64,000 bases of DNA from Rotaria sordida (taxonomy: Eukaryota > Rotifera > Eurotatoria > Philodinida > Philodinidae), in NCBI GenBank assembly GCA_905250125.1, contig CAJNOL010000276.1, positions 85,900 to 149,899 of the forward strand, written 5' to 3'. The position numbers and the translations under genes were made by a program. Positions 35,701-44,843 of the stretch are shown here, one piece after another. The stretch's first letter is position 1; each line of letters opens with the position of its first letter. The notes below the pieces were generated by a model. That model was given only the letters and a program-made list of their open reading frames with translations, was not told where the DNA came from and made no database searches.

Positions 35701-36238
35701 GAAACAAATTCTCATCTGAAAGACCTCGTACAAGCTCACTTGAATGAAGAGAAATACACTTTTGAACATAGTCTGTGACAAAAACACGATGTTTTTCGCA
35801 CAACTCACGCAAACTTTTCCGTACACCATGGATTGATTCGTGTTCTGCCATCCTTCGCTTCAAACCATCACGCATGTAATTCACAGCTAACTGTCTCTGT
35901 CTCATATTATGGAAGGGTAGCGCAGATTGATCGATCAAAATACAGCCACCATCATCTGTGTCTAAATGTGTGAAGTATGGACGAAGTAGATCATTTCCGA
36001 TATTTAATGCATTCGAATCAACAAGATTCATCGAACTATTCATAAGCCAGGTCAATCGCTCTAAGAAGAATTCAGCCGACTCATTGCGAGTGACACATGA
36101 TGGTTGATAGTTGAGTATTTTTTCGAGTCGTTCCAGTTCTCTTTTCATGTTTTGATGAAAATCATCAGAAGAAGTATCCATACCTTGTTGTACAAAGAAG
36201 CTTTTGTAATGCGAAAGGTTTTGGCGAATGGTGTCCAT
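29789..36238 (-). CDS. Giant intronless NACHT-domain NTPase
   Basis: One uninterrupted frame of about 2149 codons from the ATG at 36238; it remains open 60 codons further upstream to 36418 without an ATG. Numbering from 36418, the NACHT domain shows Walker A GDPGSGKTT (336-344), Walker B FVLFDGLDELSD (440-451), the sensor VIVTSR (503-508) and the winged-helix-end signature FVHRTFQEYF (722-731). Residues 60-300 are a helical N-terminal region with no recognised effector domain. The remaining 1470 residues are helical with no leucine-rich, WD40 or TPR pattern that I can read. NACHT proteins are oligomerising switches of innate immunity in animals, fungi and bacteria. The size, the missing introns and the missing LRRs make it unlike ordinary animal NLRs. 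A TATA-like TATACTATAAAA near 36370-36385 supports the start at 36238. An upstream exon ending before GTAAGTAATTC at 36431 is possible. Confidence 0.85.
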   Translation of the reverse strand: MDTIRQNLSHYKSFFVQQGMDTSSDDFHQNMKRELERLEKILNYQPSCVTRNESAEFFLERLTWLMNSSMNLVDSNALNIGNDLLRPYFTHLDTDDGGCILIDQSALPFHNMRQRQLAVNYMRDGLKRRMAEHESIHGVRKSLRELCEKHRVFVTDYVQKCISLHSSELVRGLSDENLFQFLKSALGNAEVSEKLTNSSASTKNNSLEIEISLQASISRRVRRCVLRADSIVSHSRAETEQEPFIPSTTDPFLKQLASKTRIGSIPYNHRWSVVLGDPGSGKTTCLRSLTRLHAELLYKREEESSTNEKNEETNNQLRIRALIMRLPILIRVEELSTWLELNPLSTVLDYIGRHTWFGHAYMTSENAQIVREFIHHGNAFVLFDGLDELSDNRQRKKVVDSIQKFVNENIRSSSFICVDDHEATLHDGGFSSKEPQYHDGNQVIVTSRIVGYHLFPLRGQQFSHWILQPMDQTEFQFFLDHWLTFIHQNLLQWINSINQIDSSFDKEKLEVVTVEKEKKVKEMFDCMGEKVWSHPMLFALAFPICYNETHRIQAMHRIGLYEMTVEGVLNTLSSSHASHLDYKTLRWILCDLAVELHNNCPSGVIDKFDLTRLSTLALRSFHKRENIFNAKALLKVQVDEFISLLNSNMGFVASRGLDAYGFVHRTFQEYFVALTLVQSRIDKTMHISPLSMADNFVTHMMKPNYYEPFTLVIQWLQWKWTAVDSNAFFTILIDKHIGSLPVGLLFLTTQLGELSRPLQLAVVDRLFLSLKYDKLFLGYLQQGFSKMSLPSNLMMELLQQSMYVEFVCRLVFHSIYLDWKDWNLPDWLPISILWAIESTNGIEKDVEILADFALRKIFSTDKSVDIYAKDMLTDTFLKFNLTADSMHPLFFSVVIALCGDFRLARKDSRIQIQFNPMTLRRSTPLANILLSYFSCIQFLDDPLAGTPFLIHECEEIILNASTSDVSRQVVDAFVVLICMRGVEQLGSYRYLKNYKALPRALYRLKLNLYHMRRSYSLIMKQFSATNDEDHPSIEYASTIFEKLRSLGTNSKNLESLVIAIATAHTRLTTPLTKDIAPISLSLSLQDNECYSSRFLRLIGELCIRDKQEDIAKWSTENHIYLLLQKQPFFLVSFVPEPLQPLCERLILTNRLSRDTNTYNIGTLPIVVLLNEVFLSVYDNITMTSFSGMPLIRSVLLLFVLNQQIGKYNLDSASIALLQIVKEKMNSTLLPAFLYDFVHVKLSSSVENELEKEQHRMLDTLNHADQRRTDLRMFSVSITFAYLSVAMPKTNELLEDAKKAAKEIDDPILRVLSFQYLGRFARRWLEMDHFDEIMEKLFHELGNLPDDLPSFFAAFVLVSLVGAGGQIHGPVQHLWKNILLSFLRIPKDENEIQDQETVFRAVKSIWRINSGFFPDTFIWRAALPNILQMNSLIFTQYFRSQASLDGTHIVPLISQMYLAELAVDAQEITRLGELPDTSVNPLLKEQFKRLWTSVRDIFPHHATRFICVNLSSKFIGEIEIPFEDLKCCFDFENKDRPMFEDFLKFYDDPCRCQFALLAVFLFVRSEKRLTSRIQKIVESILEKSLFSAIDKIRRSARACFIRWSHSNHYIPYRSWSPSLWSLLQKLHATSLDSTLQTFKISSVDEMESLLKLEHRRHEIPMKNEEFSHISFFQMISLFSDTTVSFYEVRIRTLLSDPIPSSDQYIATTLIHLVRTIDIHQWEQNESFFSFLQFLYDSGLPYTQRAVIYAWSLHGHQHDDILMNNMLFHCDISSIETVPFSNGAKLMSDDVLIAHLWALTQDISKEYKSDPNLDKCLRSLWKDTSKSQKMRSCAAACYLSRMIIEEDTFDQMQARLEVNIHDLYSYFMINTSYLFDLSKRKEWLNLTIELIYQFLPQLIDQFVSDLYIFLSADTEVKEFVEPRPCFLQIVQWLYLNKQLGVLCQAICASTFGQEKFLTAFYQVSKKSSAKQRNICITLYENIREGTPDLIDMVFTACLDDFTEIQSKILRYTRSIEYRDNIEILFWYIKSPSIIQRYLAAHWLVKLALWQTLSSVEVCELLESVLNDPLSKQILCIPKKKSDKSLDEHLRSLLLQLTCLGPLEDKELIPILTPDEVEADYLIAIEEIPIYMPFSISLNQNVNKIDIDTESQ

Positions 36239-36367
36239 TTGAGTAATTGTTTCGTAAAATAAAAATGTAGGATCTGTGAGGAAAATGTTCGAGAGCTGTT
36301 CTTCGTGCAGAAACACTAAACTAACCAAATTTAGATTTTTCCAATTCGATTTTACGTCGTGGGTAAA

Positions 36368-36387
36368 TTTTTTATAGTATATAAAAG
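36368..36387 (-). promoter_or_regulatory. TATA-like element upstream of the NACHT gene
   Basis: On the minus strand TTTTATATACTATAAAA lies about 130 bp before the proposed ATG at 36238. Weak evidence, since AT-rich DNA offers many such matches. Confidence 0.3.
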
Positions 36388-36538
36388 TAATTTTTCGTCG
36401 ATGCAAACAACCGAGCACACGAATTACTTACGATAGTAAGATCGTTTTGTTGTGTTATTGAAGCACCTTTAATGGCGTCTCTACTAATGAAGAAAAGAAA
36501 TGCAAGGCTACCGAAAGCATTTTCACAAAGAGAATGCG

Positions 36539-36588
36539 GCGGGTGTTAAATAATATACATTCGCATCCACACCCACGCGCATACCCTT
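36539..36588. repeat. Telomere-like hairpin array 8 (short)
   Basis: GGGTGTTAAATAATATACAT, then GCATCCACACCCACGCGCAT and ACCC. The G-rich arm is reduced to one unit. It lies about 300 bp upstream of the NACHT start. Confidence 0.6.
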
Positions 36589-38514
36589 GTAAGATTTCGA
36601 ATTCGAGTCTAAGATCCCTTCAAAATGATTGTCAACAATCTAGGAAACGTTTTTAAAGTTTCATAGTGTCTAGATACAATCATTAGTTTTGTATGGAACC
36701 TTTATCTTTTTCAGAGTAGAAAACATAGCTGTTTTTTTCGCACTTCTAGGTTCCCTCTAATACATTGCTACGTTGTAAAATGCTTTTGCCTATGATTGTT
36801 CTGCGTTACCACGTACCGAGGCAGATAAGACTCAAAAAAGTCAACCCAATAAGGTTTTGCTATTACACTGTTTTAACCGTATATTACCGTAAAAATTATG
36901 TTGGTACGAATTCGTTACAGCGTTTAAACGTGTTAAGAGACTATGAACTTATTATAATGAACAGTATTCTTTTAGATGTAGAGTGTGGGTATAGATGTCG
37001 ATCTAGTATTCTGTTGTCTTACACCCATATCCACATCCTTCTGCAACTCTAATCAAGCGGATTTCAGATACATGGCAAAATGTAGGTGAGACTTACCGTG
37101 AGAAATTAAAAAAAGATAATTTTGTTAAAAATCTGATTTGTTCTTTTATCGTGAAAGCTTTCCGAAAAGTATCTGAAAATGAAGAAAACTCTGAAGAAAA
37201 GAAATTTAGCTTTTTCGTAAAAAAATTAAAAACATAACATACACGTCCATTACATTACACTGCAATTTTTTATTCAACTGAATATCATTTAGAGCTCCCT
37301 AGCATGTCAAATGACCGATAGAGATTTTAAATAAAAAGAGTAAAAACATGAAAAAACCGCTTCAATAGGACATCAAAATGTGAATATAGAGCTTCTTCTC
37401 GTTGTTTCAAACTTAACCGTACACTTACATCTCAAATTGTAATAGGAACTTTGAAAGCAATACTGGAAAGAGAGGACGAAACACTTTGTTTAAAAATGAG
37501 AAAGAAGAAAAGTTGTTCTTTCAGCACACTATCCTCGGTATTCATAGCAAATATGTAACTTCGAATCAACAGAAAACAAATAATGAAGCGTGATTCCATG
37601 AGAAACATATTAAATCTCTACAGTGTGACTATTGGGTCCAAGTAAGTTTTCCTTGAAAACCTTCTAGCTAAATGGTCATAAGGAATAACTAGCAGATCCT
37701 AAACTTTGAGCTCTCAAGAGTACCTGTTTCATAGACTTTATTGGTTATTTGTGAAATATGGGAACAACTATGAACATCGCCTCTGGAAAGAGAATTCAAA
37801 TCTGTTCTCGTCAATCGACAGTGCTCATCGAGTTACGTCAAACGTCTGGAGGAGATTATATTTATTAAAAAATTATACTGTTTTGTGTAAAACTTCAAAC
37901 ACAATCTTTTGATAAATAGAAATTTCAAAAAAATTGAGAGGGCAATGATTTATGGACGACTCGTCAAAGTTTACATTATGAGATGCTTTTCTTTTCATAA
38001 CCTGCAATTTTCTATGGGTTTCTCAGAAAGTGTTCTTATTTATACTATAAGTGAACGACTAAATTGGAAAAAACCAAGTATATGATTTTCTTATTTCTGT
38101 TCCTCTGAATAAAAATGAAAGCAATCGTTGCATCCCAGTATTTTGTCTTTCTTTTCTCTGGGAAATTTTTATATTATTATTAAAGAAAGAAAGTAAAAGA
38201 ACATAGACCAACAGTTTTTCATCGTTTTATTTTCTTTTCTTCTCCGTCGAGGTAGTAAGAAGAAAAAGAAAAAGAAAAATGTTTTCCACTTTCTCTCGTT
38301 AGTTACTCTTTTCTTCCGATCTTCTCAACGTAGAAATCTGGTAGAATGAAAAACCGTTGCCATCATTCACAGTTAAGGATTTTTTTTCTCTAGAGAAAAT
38401 TATTTAATGAATAATCTCACTATTTCTACATGCGCTCATAAGATGTAAAAGTAACTAACAACATCAACCTAAGCCCGGTTTACTGTCATCAAGAGGCACA
38501 TCTTTGGAATCAAT
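36589..38514. other. Gene-poor stretch
   Basis: Holds array 9 and, near 38200-38280, a purine/pyrimidine mirror (TTTTCTTTTCTTCT with AAGAAGAAAAAGAAAAAG). No gene supported. Confidence 0.45.
36981..37040. repeat. Telomere-like hairpin array 9 (degenerate)
   Basis: GAGTGTGGGTATAGATGTCG, then CTTACACCCATATCCACATC. One to two recognisable units per arm. Confidence 0.55.
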
Positions 38515-38646
38515 AGGGTGTGAGTGTGGGTGGGTGAGTGTGGGGTGTGTGGTGAGTGTGGGTGTGTGGGTGTGTGGGTGTAGGGTGGGTGTGGATGTGG
38601 GAATGGGCATGGATGTAAAGTGCATGAGTTCCCACACCCACACCCC
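38515..38646. repeat. Telomere-like hairpin array 10 (long G-rich arm)
   Basis: About 95 bases of GGGTGTG-type units with GTGTGGGTGTGTGGG spacing, then TTCCCACACCCACACCCC. It is the longest uninterrupted G-rich array of the window and ends 159 bp before the truncated 3' end of the EXS pseudogene. Confidence 0.85.
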
Positions 38647-38804
38647 AAAACTAATCAATGAGGAGCCAGGAAGATCATGTCTAAAAGTCTGTAAAAAAAA
38701 TGTGATCATTTTATATGTGAGAAGTCAGTTGTTGCAGTTGATGAAAGTTCTATTGAAATATATCTGACAGCATGAAATTCTCCAGAATTATTTAAATGTT
38801 CATT

Positions 38805-39870
38805 TTATAAACGAAAATAATTCGAAATAAATCGTCCAAATATTTCAAAAAGATCAAATGCAAAACCAATAATATCATCATATTTAGCATTTGATCTGCC
38901 AAAATAAAGAAAAATATTAATTATCCAAGCATATTGAAATATAATATTTTCAATAATAACAATATCAGAACAAATAATTTGTTCAAGTAAATATTTATTT
39001 TCTCCGAAATTTTGATGAAAAAAATGTCCCATCCATTTTAAAATCCGAAATAGTTTTATATGTTAAAGGTATTGATGTTGGGATTGCCCATAAACAAAGA
39101 TACGAACTCGATTTTTTATTGTTTGTATAGTTAAGATGAGTTGCTCGTCCAATTCAATTTGTTATTGAAACAAAAACACCAATTGCATATTTATCAACAT
39201 TTCCAAGATGAGCAAATTTATCTTTTGGATCATAATATCGTCGAAGACATTGACTAAAACGAAACCAAGATGGAAAAATTATTAAAATTGTTTGAATAAA
39301 AATTCCTGAGCAATCACTACATAATGCACATCGTTTTATAATTGATTAACTTAAACTTCAATCATATATCAAAACAAATCAAATATTCCAAATAAATTCT
39401 AGCCATATAAATTGATCGCCCAATCAAAATCTAGCAAAATCGACATGATCAAATGAGGATTAAAACATTTCGCTTGATGTTTTCTTAATAAACAAAATCG
39501 AGCTTTACCATAAAATGTTCGAGTTAGATTTATCAATAATAGAATTCAAAATATGCCAATAACTAATCATTGTATTAATGATTGAATTTCGTTATAACAT
39601 CAAAGAATAAATCTAATAAAAGTCTAGAAACCATTATGATATTAAACATGTGCCAATTTCAAGAAGCTTTTCATAAGTTAAATGATTCCATGAATCAAAT
39701 TCAAATATAAGAACATGATTAACACCTGAATGTGACCAACTATAGATTTTATTATTCAAATGAGAAAAATAAACAAAGAATATACGGATAGTTTTACTTC
39801 TCTTGATATCGAGTTCTATCCGGTAACGATTGCTAGTTGCTCTCGATTTTTCTGCATTTATTTTCAAATC
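38805..39870 (-). pseudogene. EXS-domain (XPR1/SYG1-type phosphate exporter) pseudogene
   Basis: Conserved blocks of the EXS domain appear in order but in shifting frames. The start block is HSGVNHVLIFEFDSWNHLTY (39640-39760); then YGKARFCLL; then FARF, a TGA stop and LGDQF; then SWFRFSQCLRRYYDPKDKFA and LGNVDKYAIGVFVSITN with another TGA; then WAIPTSIPL and KTISDFKMD; and finally FGENKYLLEQII ... FEIFGRFISNYFRL before a stop at 38805. The family exports inorganic phosphate or acts in phosphate sensing, usually with an N-terminal SPX domain. No SPX domain was found upstream. Frameshifts, at least two TGA stops and the loss of the tail after FRL mark it as dead. It is a host-type transporter relic, not a transposon. 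Confidence 0.75.
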
Positions 39871-39879
39871 TGATCATCA

Positions 39880-40273
39880 CAGTGTTTTTATTTTTCTTCG
39901 CACATAGAACACTTCCGTTCGATATTTTAGTCTATTTCTGTGATAAAAATCTACGTCAGATTATTCTATTAAATGAAATTCATCATAGAATATTTAGGAT
40001 ATATTATTAACTCTCTTCAATACGAACTTATGCTATCAAAACAAAGTCAAAATGTAATTTAACATTAGAATCTACAATTGATGGATTTATAAAAACGAAG
40101 GATGCGTCTAATTAGAGGTTAATTTGACTGTTATAGAATCAGTGAAGTGAACAACGATTAATGCCGGGTTGATTTGACCATTTAGATCAGTAGCGATACC
40201 AGCAAGGAAAAGACTTGACTAATTTCAATATGATTTCACAATAGACTGAAGATGAAAATCTACGTGTGTATAT
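39880..40273. other. Intergenic stretch, nothing recognised
   Basis: AT-rich, no supported feature. Confidence 0.4.
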
Positions 40274-40389
40274 AGGGTGTGTTCGCACTTCTCTTTGAAC
40301 ATCCGAATCTTCACCCACACCCACACTACACACTGATACCCCCACATCCTACACTCACAATCATCCACATCAACACCCCACACCCATCC
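40274..40389. repeat. Telomere-like array 11 (C-rich arm long)
   Basis: A single AGGGTGTGTTCGCACTTCTC arm, then about 70 bases of CACCCACACCCACAC, ACCCCCACATC and ACACCCCACACCCATCC units. The C-rich end directly abuts the broken NHL-gene exon at about 40390. Confidence 0.8.
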
Positions 40390-40932
40390 AGGGTTATTTC
40401 CTCCTGCCACTGCTATGCCAGTAGTGTTCCATTTAGCATTTTCACAAATTCCATCGTCAGGTATTGGAGATATACCTATACAACAAAAAAGAAAAATAAT
40501 CTTATTATTAATTAATTATATATAAATACTTGTTGAAAGTATTAATGGACACATTAAACGAGTTGCCATTTTCATTGGATAACATAATGGACTGTTTTGA
40601 CATCGAGAATGTTTTACACAAGTATATCCTGGTTGATAACATGTTTTGTTATCTTGAGCATATGATAATAACTCAGAACAAGTAACATATAAATATGCAC
40701 AAATAGAACTTTTATTATTATAACTGAGAGGAAAACAACCACATCCAGTATTTAATGAACATTTTTCATACGGTAAACTATCATTACATATTTTTTCACC
40801 ATCGATTCGATCTAATATTTAACGATAAAATATTATGAATCAGAAATAAAGTGAAAAAATTCAATTACCTAATAAACTAAAACTAATTAGAAAGAAAAGA
40901 ATTAGTTTAATAAATAATAAAAAAATTGTCAT
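40390..40932 (-). pseudogene. NHL-repeat secreted protein gene, cut off by telomere-like DNA
   Basis: Exons 40932-40869, 40811-40530 and 40475 downward (introns 57 and 54 bp, GT...AG). The ATG begins a signal peptide (MTIFLLFIKLILFFLISFS). A Cys-rich extracellular region follows, with ICNDSLPYEKCSLNTGCGCF, YVTCSELL, CYQPGYTCVKHSRCQ and SPLCYPM. Then comes PDDGICENAKWNTTGIAVAG, the usual entry into the first NHL blade (x-W-x-x-x-G-x-x-V-A-G-G-N). Right after AGGNN the frame runs into the C-rich telomere-like array and reads as Val/Trp repeats to a stop at 40225. All further NHL blades are missing. NHL proteins of this kind are a large, poorly characterised bdelloid group (from memory). The truncated product could still be secreted, but I treat it as broken. 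Confidence 0.7.
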
Positions 40933-40993
40933 ACCTAACAATGAAAATTAGAAAAACGTCAATTGTCGACATCATTTTCATTTCTTACTATTT

Positions 40994-41180
40994 TTATTCT
41001 GTTTCAATCATATTTATAATGAGAACAAAAGCATCTGTTAAATCATCATGACAATGTAGAAAACTATATAGGACTCTTATTTTGTTTTCTGGATAATTCA
41101 CCTTATCAGATTTAATATTCGAAAGCACTTGAAGAATTATTTTTCTATCAAATTTCTCTCTTTTGTTTTTGATCGTACCA
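40994..41180 (-). pseudogene. Fragment ending in a resolvase-like DDLTDAF motif
   Basis: The last about 50 codons of a minus-strand frame read KIILQVLSNIKSDKVNYPEN, then KIRVLYSFLHCHDDLTDAFV and a short tail. An acidic D-D-x-x-D-[AS] motif close to the C-terminus, after a helix, is typical of RuvC-like Holliday-junction resolvases. The upstream catalytic part was not found. The assignment is tentative; it could be chance. Confidence 0.25.
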
Positions 41181-41431
41181 ATTTTCTTTGCATTGCTCTG
41201 TCCAGAAAACACTGACGAATTGTGGCTTAGGATATCATGCTTGTTGTTGTGCATTTTTGCTAACTCTCATGTTTTCATTCTCATGGTCGACCGTTTCTGC
41301 AGTCATTTGCGGCCTGTTTTACTTTCCTCTTATTTCATTCTCTCTTATTTTTATCCCTTCCATTCGGTCTCTAAGTCATCATTGTCGTTTGACTGCCGAA
41401 GAATCTTTACCAGTTATTACCTTTTTTATTT

Positions 41432-41548
41432 GTTATGGTGAACGCCATTGCAGGTGTATCAAATATAACATGTTTTGGAATGCATTTTGATAATCAAGGT
41501 TCATTATACTATTCTGAAGGCGTTAGTGTGGGTGTGAAGTGGATCTAA
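41432..41548 (+). pseudogene. NHL-repeat fragment ending in a telomere-like array
   Basis: The frame VMVNAIAGVSNITCFG, MHFDNQGSLYYSE matches an NHL blade (A-G-V, then F-D-x-Q-G-x-L-Y-x-S-[DE]). Immediately after YYSE the sequence becomes GGCGTTAGTGTGGGTGTG, the G-rich arm of array 12, and a stop follows at 41546. It points the opposite way to the other NHL fragment 500 bp away, and both end at arrays. No upstream exon was resolved. Confidence 0.55.
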
Positions 41549-41590
41549 ATGTTAATGCACAATTTAGACACATACTCACACCCACAACCT
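41526..41590. repeat. Telomere-like hairpin array 12
   Basis: AGTGTGGGTGTGAAGTGGAT, a 30-base spacer, then ACACATACTCACACCCACAA. It interrupts the NHL fragment on its 3' side. Confidence 0.7.
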
Positions 41591-41646
41591 TCATTGTAAC
41601 CGGTAATCTCTGAAAAATTACTCGAAGATCTTTTTTATAGCAGCTT

Positions 41647-41725
41647 ATGGATGAGTATGGGTTGTGTGGCTGTCGCTATGGGTGTACGTTTGCGTATGGA
41701 TGAAGAGAAGACCTATAATAACATT
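41647..41725. repeat. Telomere-like array 13, cut by assembly gap
   Basis: GGATGAGTATGGGTTGTGTG and later GGGTGTACG units, then GGATGAAGAG and the N gap. The C-rich arm is not seen, probably because it lies in the gap. Confidence 0.5.
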
Positions 41726-41825
41726 NNNNNNNNNNNNNNNNNNNNNNNNNNNNNNNNNNNNNNNNNNNNNNNNNNNNNNNNNNNNNNNNNNNNNNNNNNN
41801 NNNNNNNNNNNNNNNNNNNNNNNNN
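41726..41825. other. Assembly gap of 100 N
   Basis: Exactly 100 N, so the true length is unknown. It begins within a telomere-like array, which suggests that repeat length or hairpin structure blocked assembly. Confidence 0.95.
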
Positions 41826-44800
41826 TGATTTGTTCTGAAAAGAATTCTATTTGAGTATACTCCTTCTTTCGAACATAAGACTTGCACTTCGTTATTGTTG
41901 AAGTTGGTATGAACAATGGACTGTTCTTAGAAGGAGTAGTAGTAGTACTAGTAGTACACAATTCAATTATGCTGATTATTTCGAACGTAAGATCTGCATT
42001 TGATCAAATAATAAAAAATCAAATGAAAAATAAATAGTCCGAAGTAGTCGTCGACGCTAAATAGAGAATAGAAATATCTAATATGAAATAATTCCATTTC
42101 GCCTTAAAAAAAGAATCACTCGAGACGTCCCAGAAAAACAAATTTTTGTCATAGTTAGTTTACGGTGCTGAAGTTTTTAGGGTAGATCTCGTAGATGGGC
42201 TAGGATGTGGAACAGAGTAAGAATAAGCATTTTCAAACATTGTTGTAGTATTGTAGCCAAAAGCAAATCAAAAAGTAAAAGAGATAATCATGTAATTCAT
42301 ATCAAATGCAAGTTTTTCATTTATAGTCAATTCAATTCATTTCAAAGAACGCTTAAGATCTTTACATATGACCGATAATCGTCTGTCGAATAAAGTGCAA
42401 GCATAAAAACTTTTTTCACATAGATACTTTTCATATCAAAGGGTTCTTCATCATACTCTCAGCTTTTTATGATCAAATTTTCTCGAGAATACAAAATGTT
42501 GCTCGAAAATTTTATCCAGTTCATTACTCAAGCAACGAGTTCCTTGGTACAAATTATTTGTGGTCGAAAGGTGTCTTCATTATGCTCTGCGTTCTTTTAA
42601 TACAACTATTTTACAGGAAAAATCACTTATATTTTCGCATCTAACAATCTATTTACACATGTCAATTTGAAAATCAATCACACGTAATAGTAGTGTTTTG
42701 AGCAAAGGAGGAGGGAAACGGTACTCCAATTTGTATTTCAGTACTCCAGCTTGGATTTGAAATGCTGTTTCTCCCTTGGTTTTGATTTGTTTCAAATAAA
42801 AAAGAAACAAAAAAAAATAAATTGTAATATCTTCTTCGAGTAGTTTGAGAGGAGTCACACAACTTATATAGAAATGAAATGACTTAAGTTCTTAAGACAA
42901 GAATTAATTGGAAATGTGTTTTTCTGAAGAAAAGAACACGAATAGTTTCATATGAGAGCTGATGGAAAGCAGAAATGGTCAAGGCTTTGTTGCTTCCACT
43001 TTATCTGCAAAAAAACAGTCTTTTGCAAGAATTTTCGAAGAATCTGCGATTAAGTGATCACCCACTGCTACTACTTGATAGCTATGCAGAAGTGTGAGGC
43101 AGGTCTGCTCATGCTGGATGTAAAGATGACCATTGGCTTATTAGTGATCATGTAGACTTTTATTTCTTCTATAGATTTGCACTATTCACTGATCATCATG
43201 TTTTCACAATAGAGCGCTTGCCAGTTCTCCTTTATTCAAATTTACAGAATGATACATTCGTACTTTTTTTCGAAATTCATTTCTTCAGTCCTTCTTTCAT
43301 TTAAATTGTATAAGTTGAGGTTTGGATTCGAGAAAGAGACTGAGAATTTGTTACTTTTCATGATCGTTTGAAGATTTTTTTTTCACTCGTTTCATTTCAC
43401 AGAATTGTGCACAAAAGCTATTCTAGACTTTGCATTGTAAAATATAAGTGCAAAATAAGAAATCCTCATATTTGTTAATATTCTAAGAAACTTTTTTAAG
43501 GTATGTTCGCTTAACAATTCTTCTGATAAACGATACCGACTGATAGATCGTTATTAGCTCCATATGTTAAATAACCTTTTGGTTTACGGTTTTTTATTGC
43601 CTGTTGTATACTAAATCATACAACCACAAGCAACATTCGTCGGATGCCGATTCACTGGACTCTAAACTAAGGATGAACTAAATATCGTCATCAGATAAGT
43701 TCTTTGTGTTTTGCTATACAAATTATCTCCGGATATTGGTCACATTGTTTCTTTTAAAGATATATGGCACTCTTTCTTGAACCAAAAAGTCAACTTGAGC
43801 TAGCCATACAGAACGATAGCCCGAATGTCTTCTACAAGTAGACATTTCATGTGATTGAAGCCGATTTGTTATTCTCAAGTTATGGAATTTTAAAAATTTT
43901 TGTTAAGAGCTATTTATAGGCGACCTGAAATTTATCTTTCGCATTCTTAAACGAGAAAAACGATGTTTTGGACTACGAGACTTTGTTTGAAGTTGTGGAT
44001 TTTCTATTGACTTTGATCTGTTTTCGATTCCTATTTTTTTTTCGACGTAAAATAGAGTGTGAGTGGACTCTAACAGCAAAAGAGTTCCTTCTTTGTCTCT
44101 TCTATATTCTACTCAGCGTAGAACTCGAACTTTATTCATCTGACTTCCTTATGACATTCTTGAACTTCGCCGGATTGGACTGAAATATATACAATGGATA
44201 CCTGAAACTGTTCTTCATAAGTGAGTGTTTGTTTCTGTTTATGAACTTCTGGTTCGGAACCATAGAATTTTGAAAATCATCACTTGCTCAGGAGCCGCGA
44301 AAGTGGGGAAATGTGGAGGAATGTATACCCTTCGCACCAATAATTAAAAACCATCAGTTATTGCCAAGTAAAATGACCAAGATTTGTGAATTCTTTTGCT
44401 CCTGTGAGACGTTTTCTTATATATCTGAGGAATATTCAAATCTCTGAAACAAAAAATTCCTGAGACTACCATAATTTCCTTCATATTATTCAGAGCAGTC
44501 CATAGCTGAAATACAGAAATTTACCGGTAATTACTATCATATCAAAAGGAAATTTCCGACAAATGTCAGTAATCTCTTATGCACTTCAACGAAACTTCAA
44601 AGTAATTTCGGTAATTGGTTCGGCAAAAGCAACAAACTAATCACTGATTCTAATAAATACTAGTCTGGAAGAATGAAATTCACAGAAAACTCTAGAAATT
44701 TCAAAGAAATGTGAACGAAATTACCAGCAAACTTTTAAGGATTACTAAGACTTCCACAATTAATTTCTAAGACGTTGCTACAATCACTAGTATTCAAACT

Positions 44801-44843
44801 CAAATTGATAAATGTACTTGTTTAGTTAATATCTGATTCTTAC
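41826..44843. other. Gene-poor stretch with GAAATTAC motif repeats
   Basis: No supportable gene; frames at 42649-42862 and 43968-44183 lack signatures. A (AGT)n-like microsatellite lies at about 41933-41960. From about 44500 to 44780 variants of GTAATTTC/GAAATTAC recur on both strands. Confidence 0.45.

Noticed and set aside
36418..36800. A confident 5' exon for the NACHT gene
   Set aside because: A donor GTAAGT at 36431 (minus strand) exists, but the candidate upstream frames contain stops or mismatch in phase.
38464..38767. Frames translating to Val-Gly-Cys-Trp or Pro-Thr-His repeats at telomere-like arrays (also 46589-46996, 40225-40515)
   Set aside because: Products of reading TGTGGG units; not genes.
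6480..39400. TGA used as sense codon (YeeE-like gene, EXS relic)
   Set aside because: Intact genes here use TGA as a normal stop (permease, epoxide hydrolase), so the in-frame TGAs are better explained as mutations.
42649..42862. Overlapping minus-strand frames
   Set aside because: Two overlapping frames of similar length with neither favoured; low-complexity A/T content.
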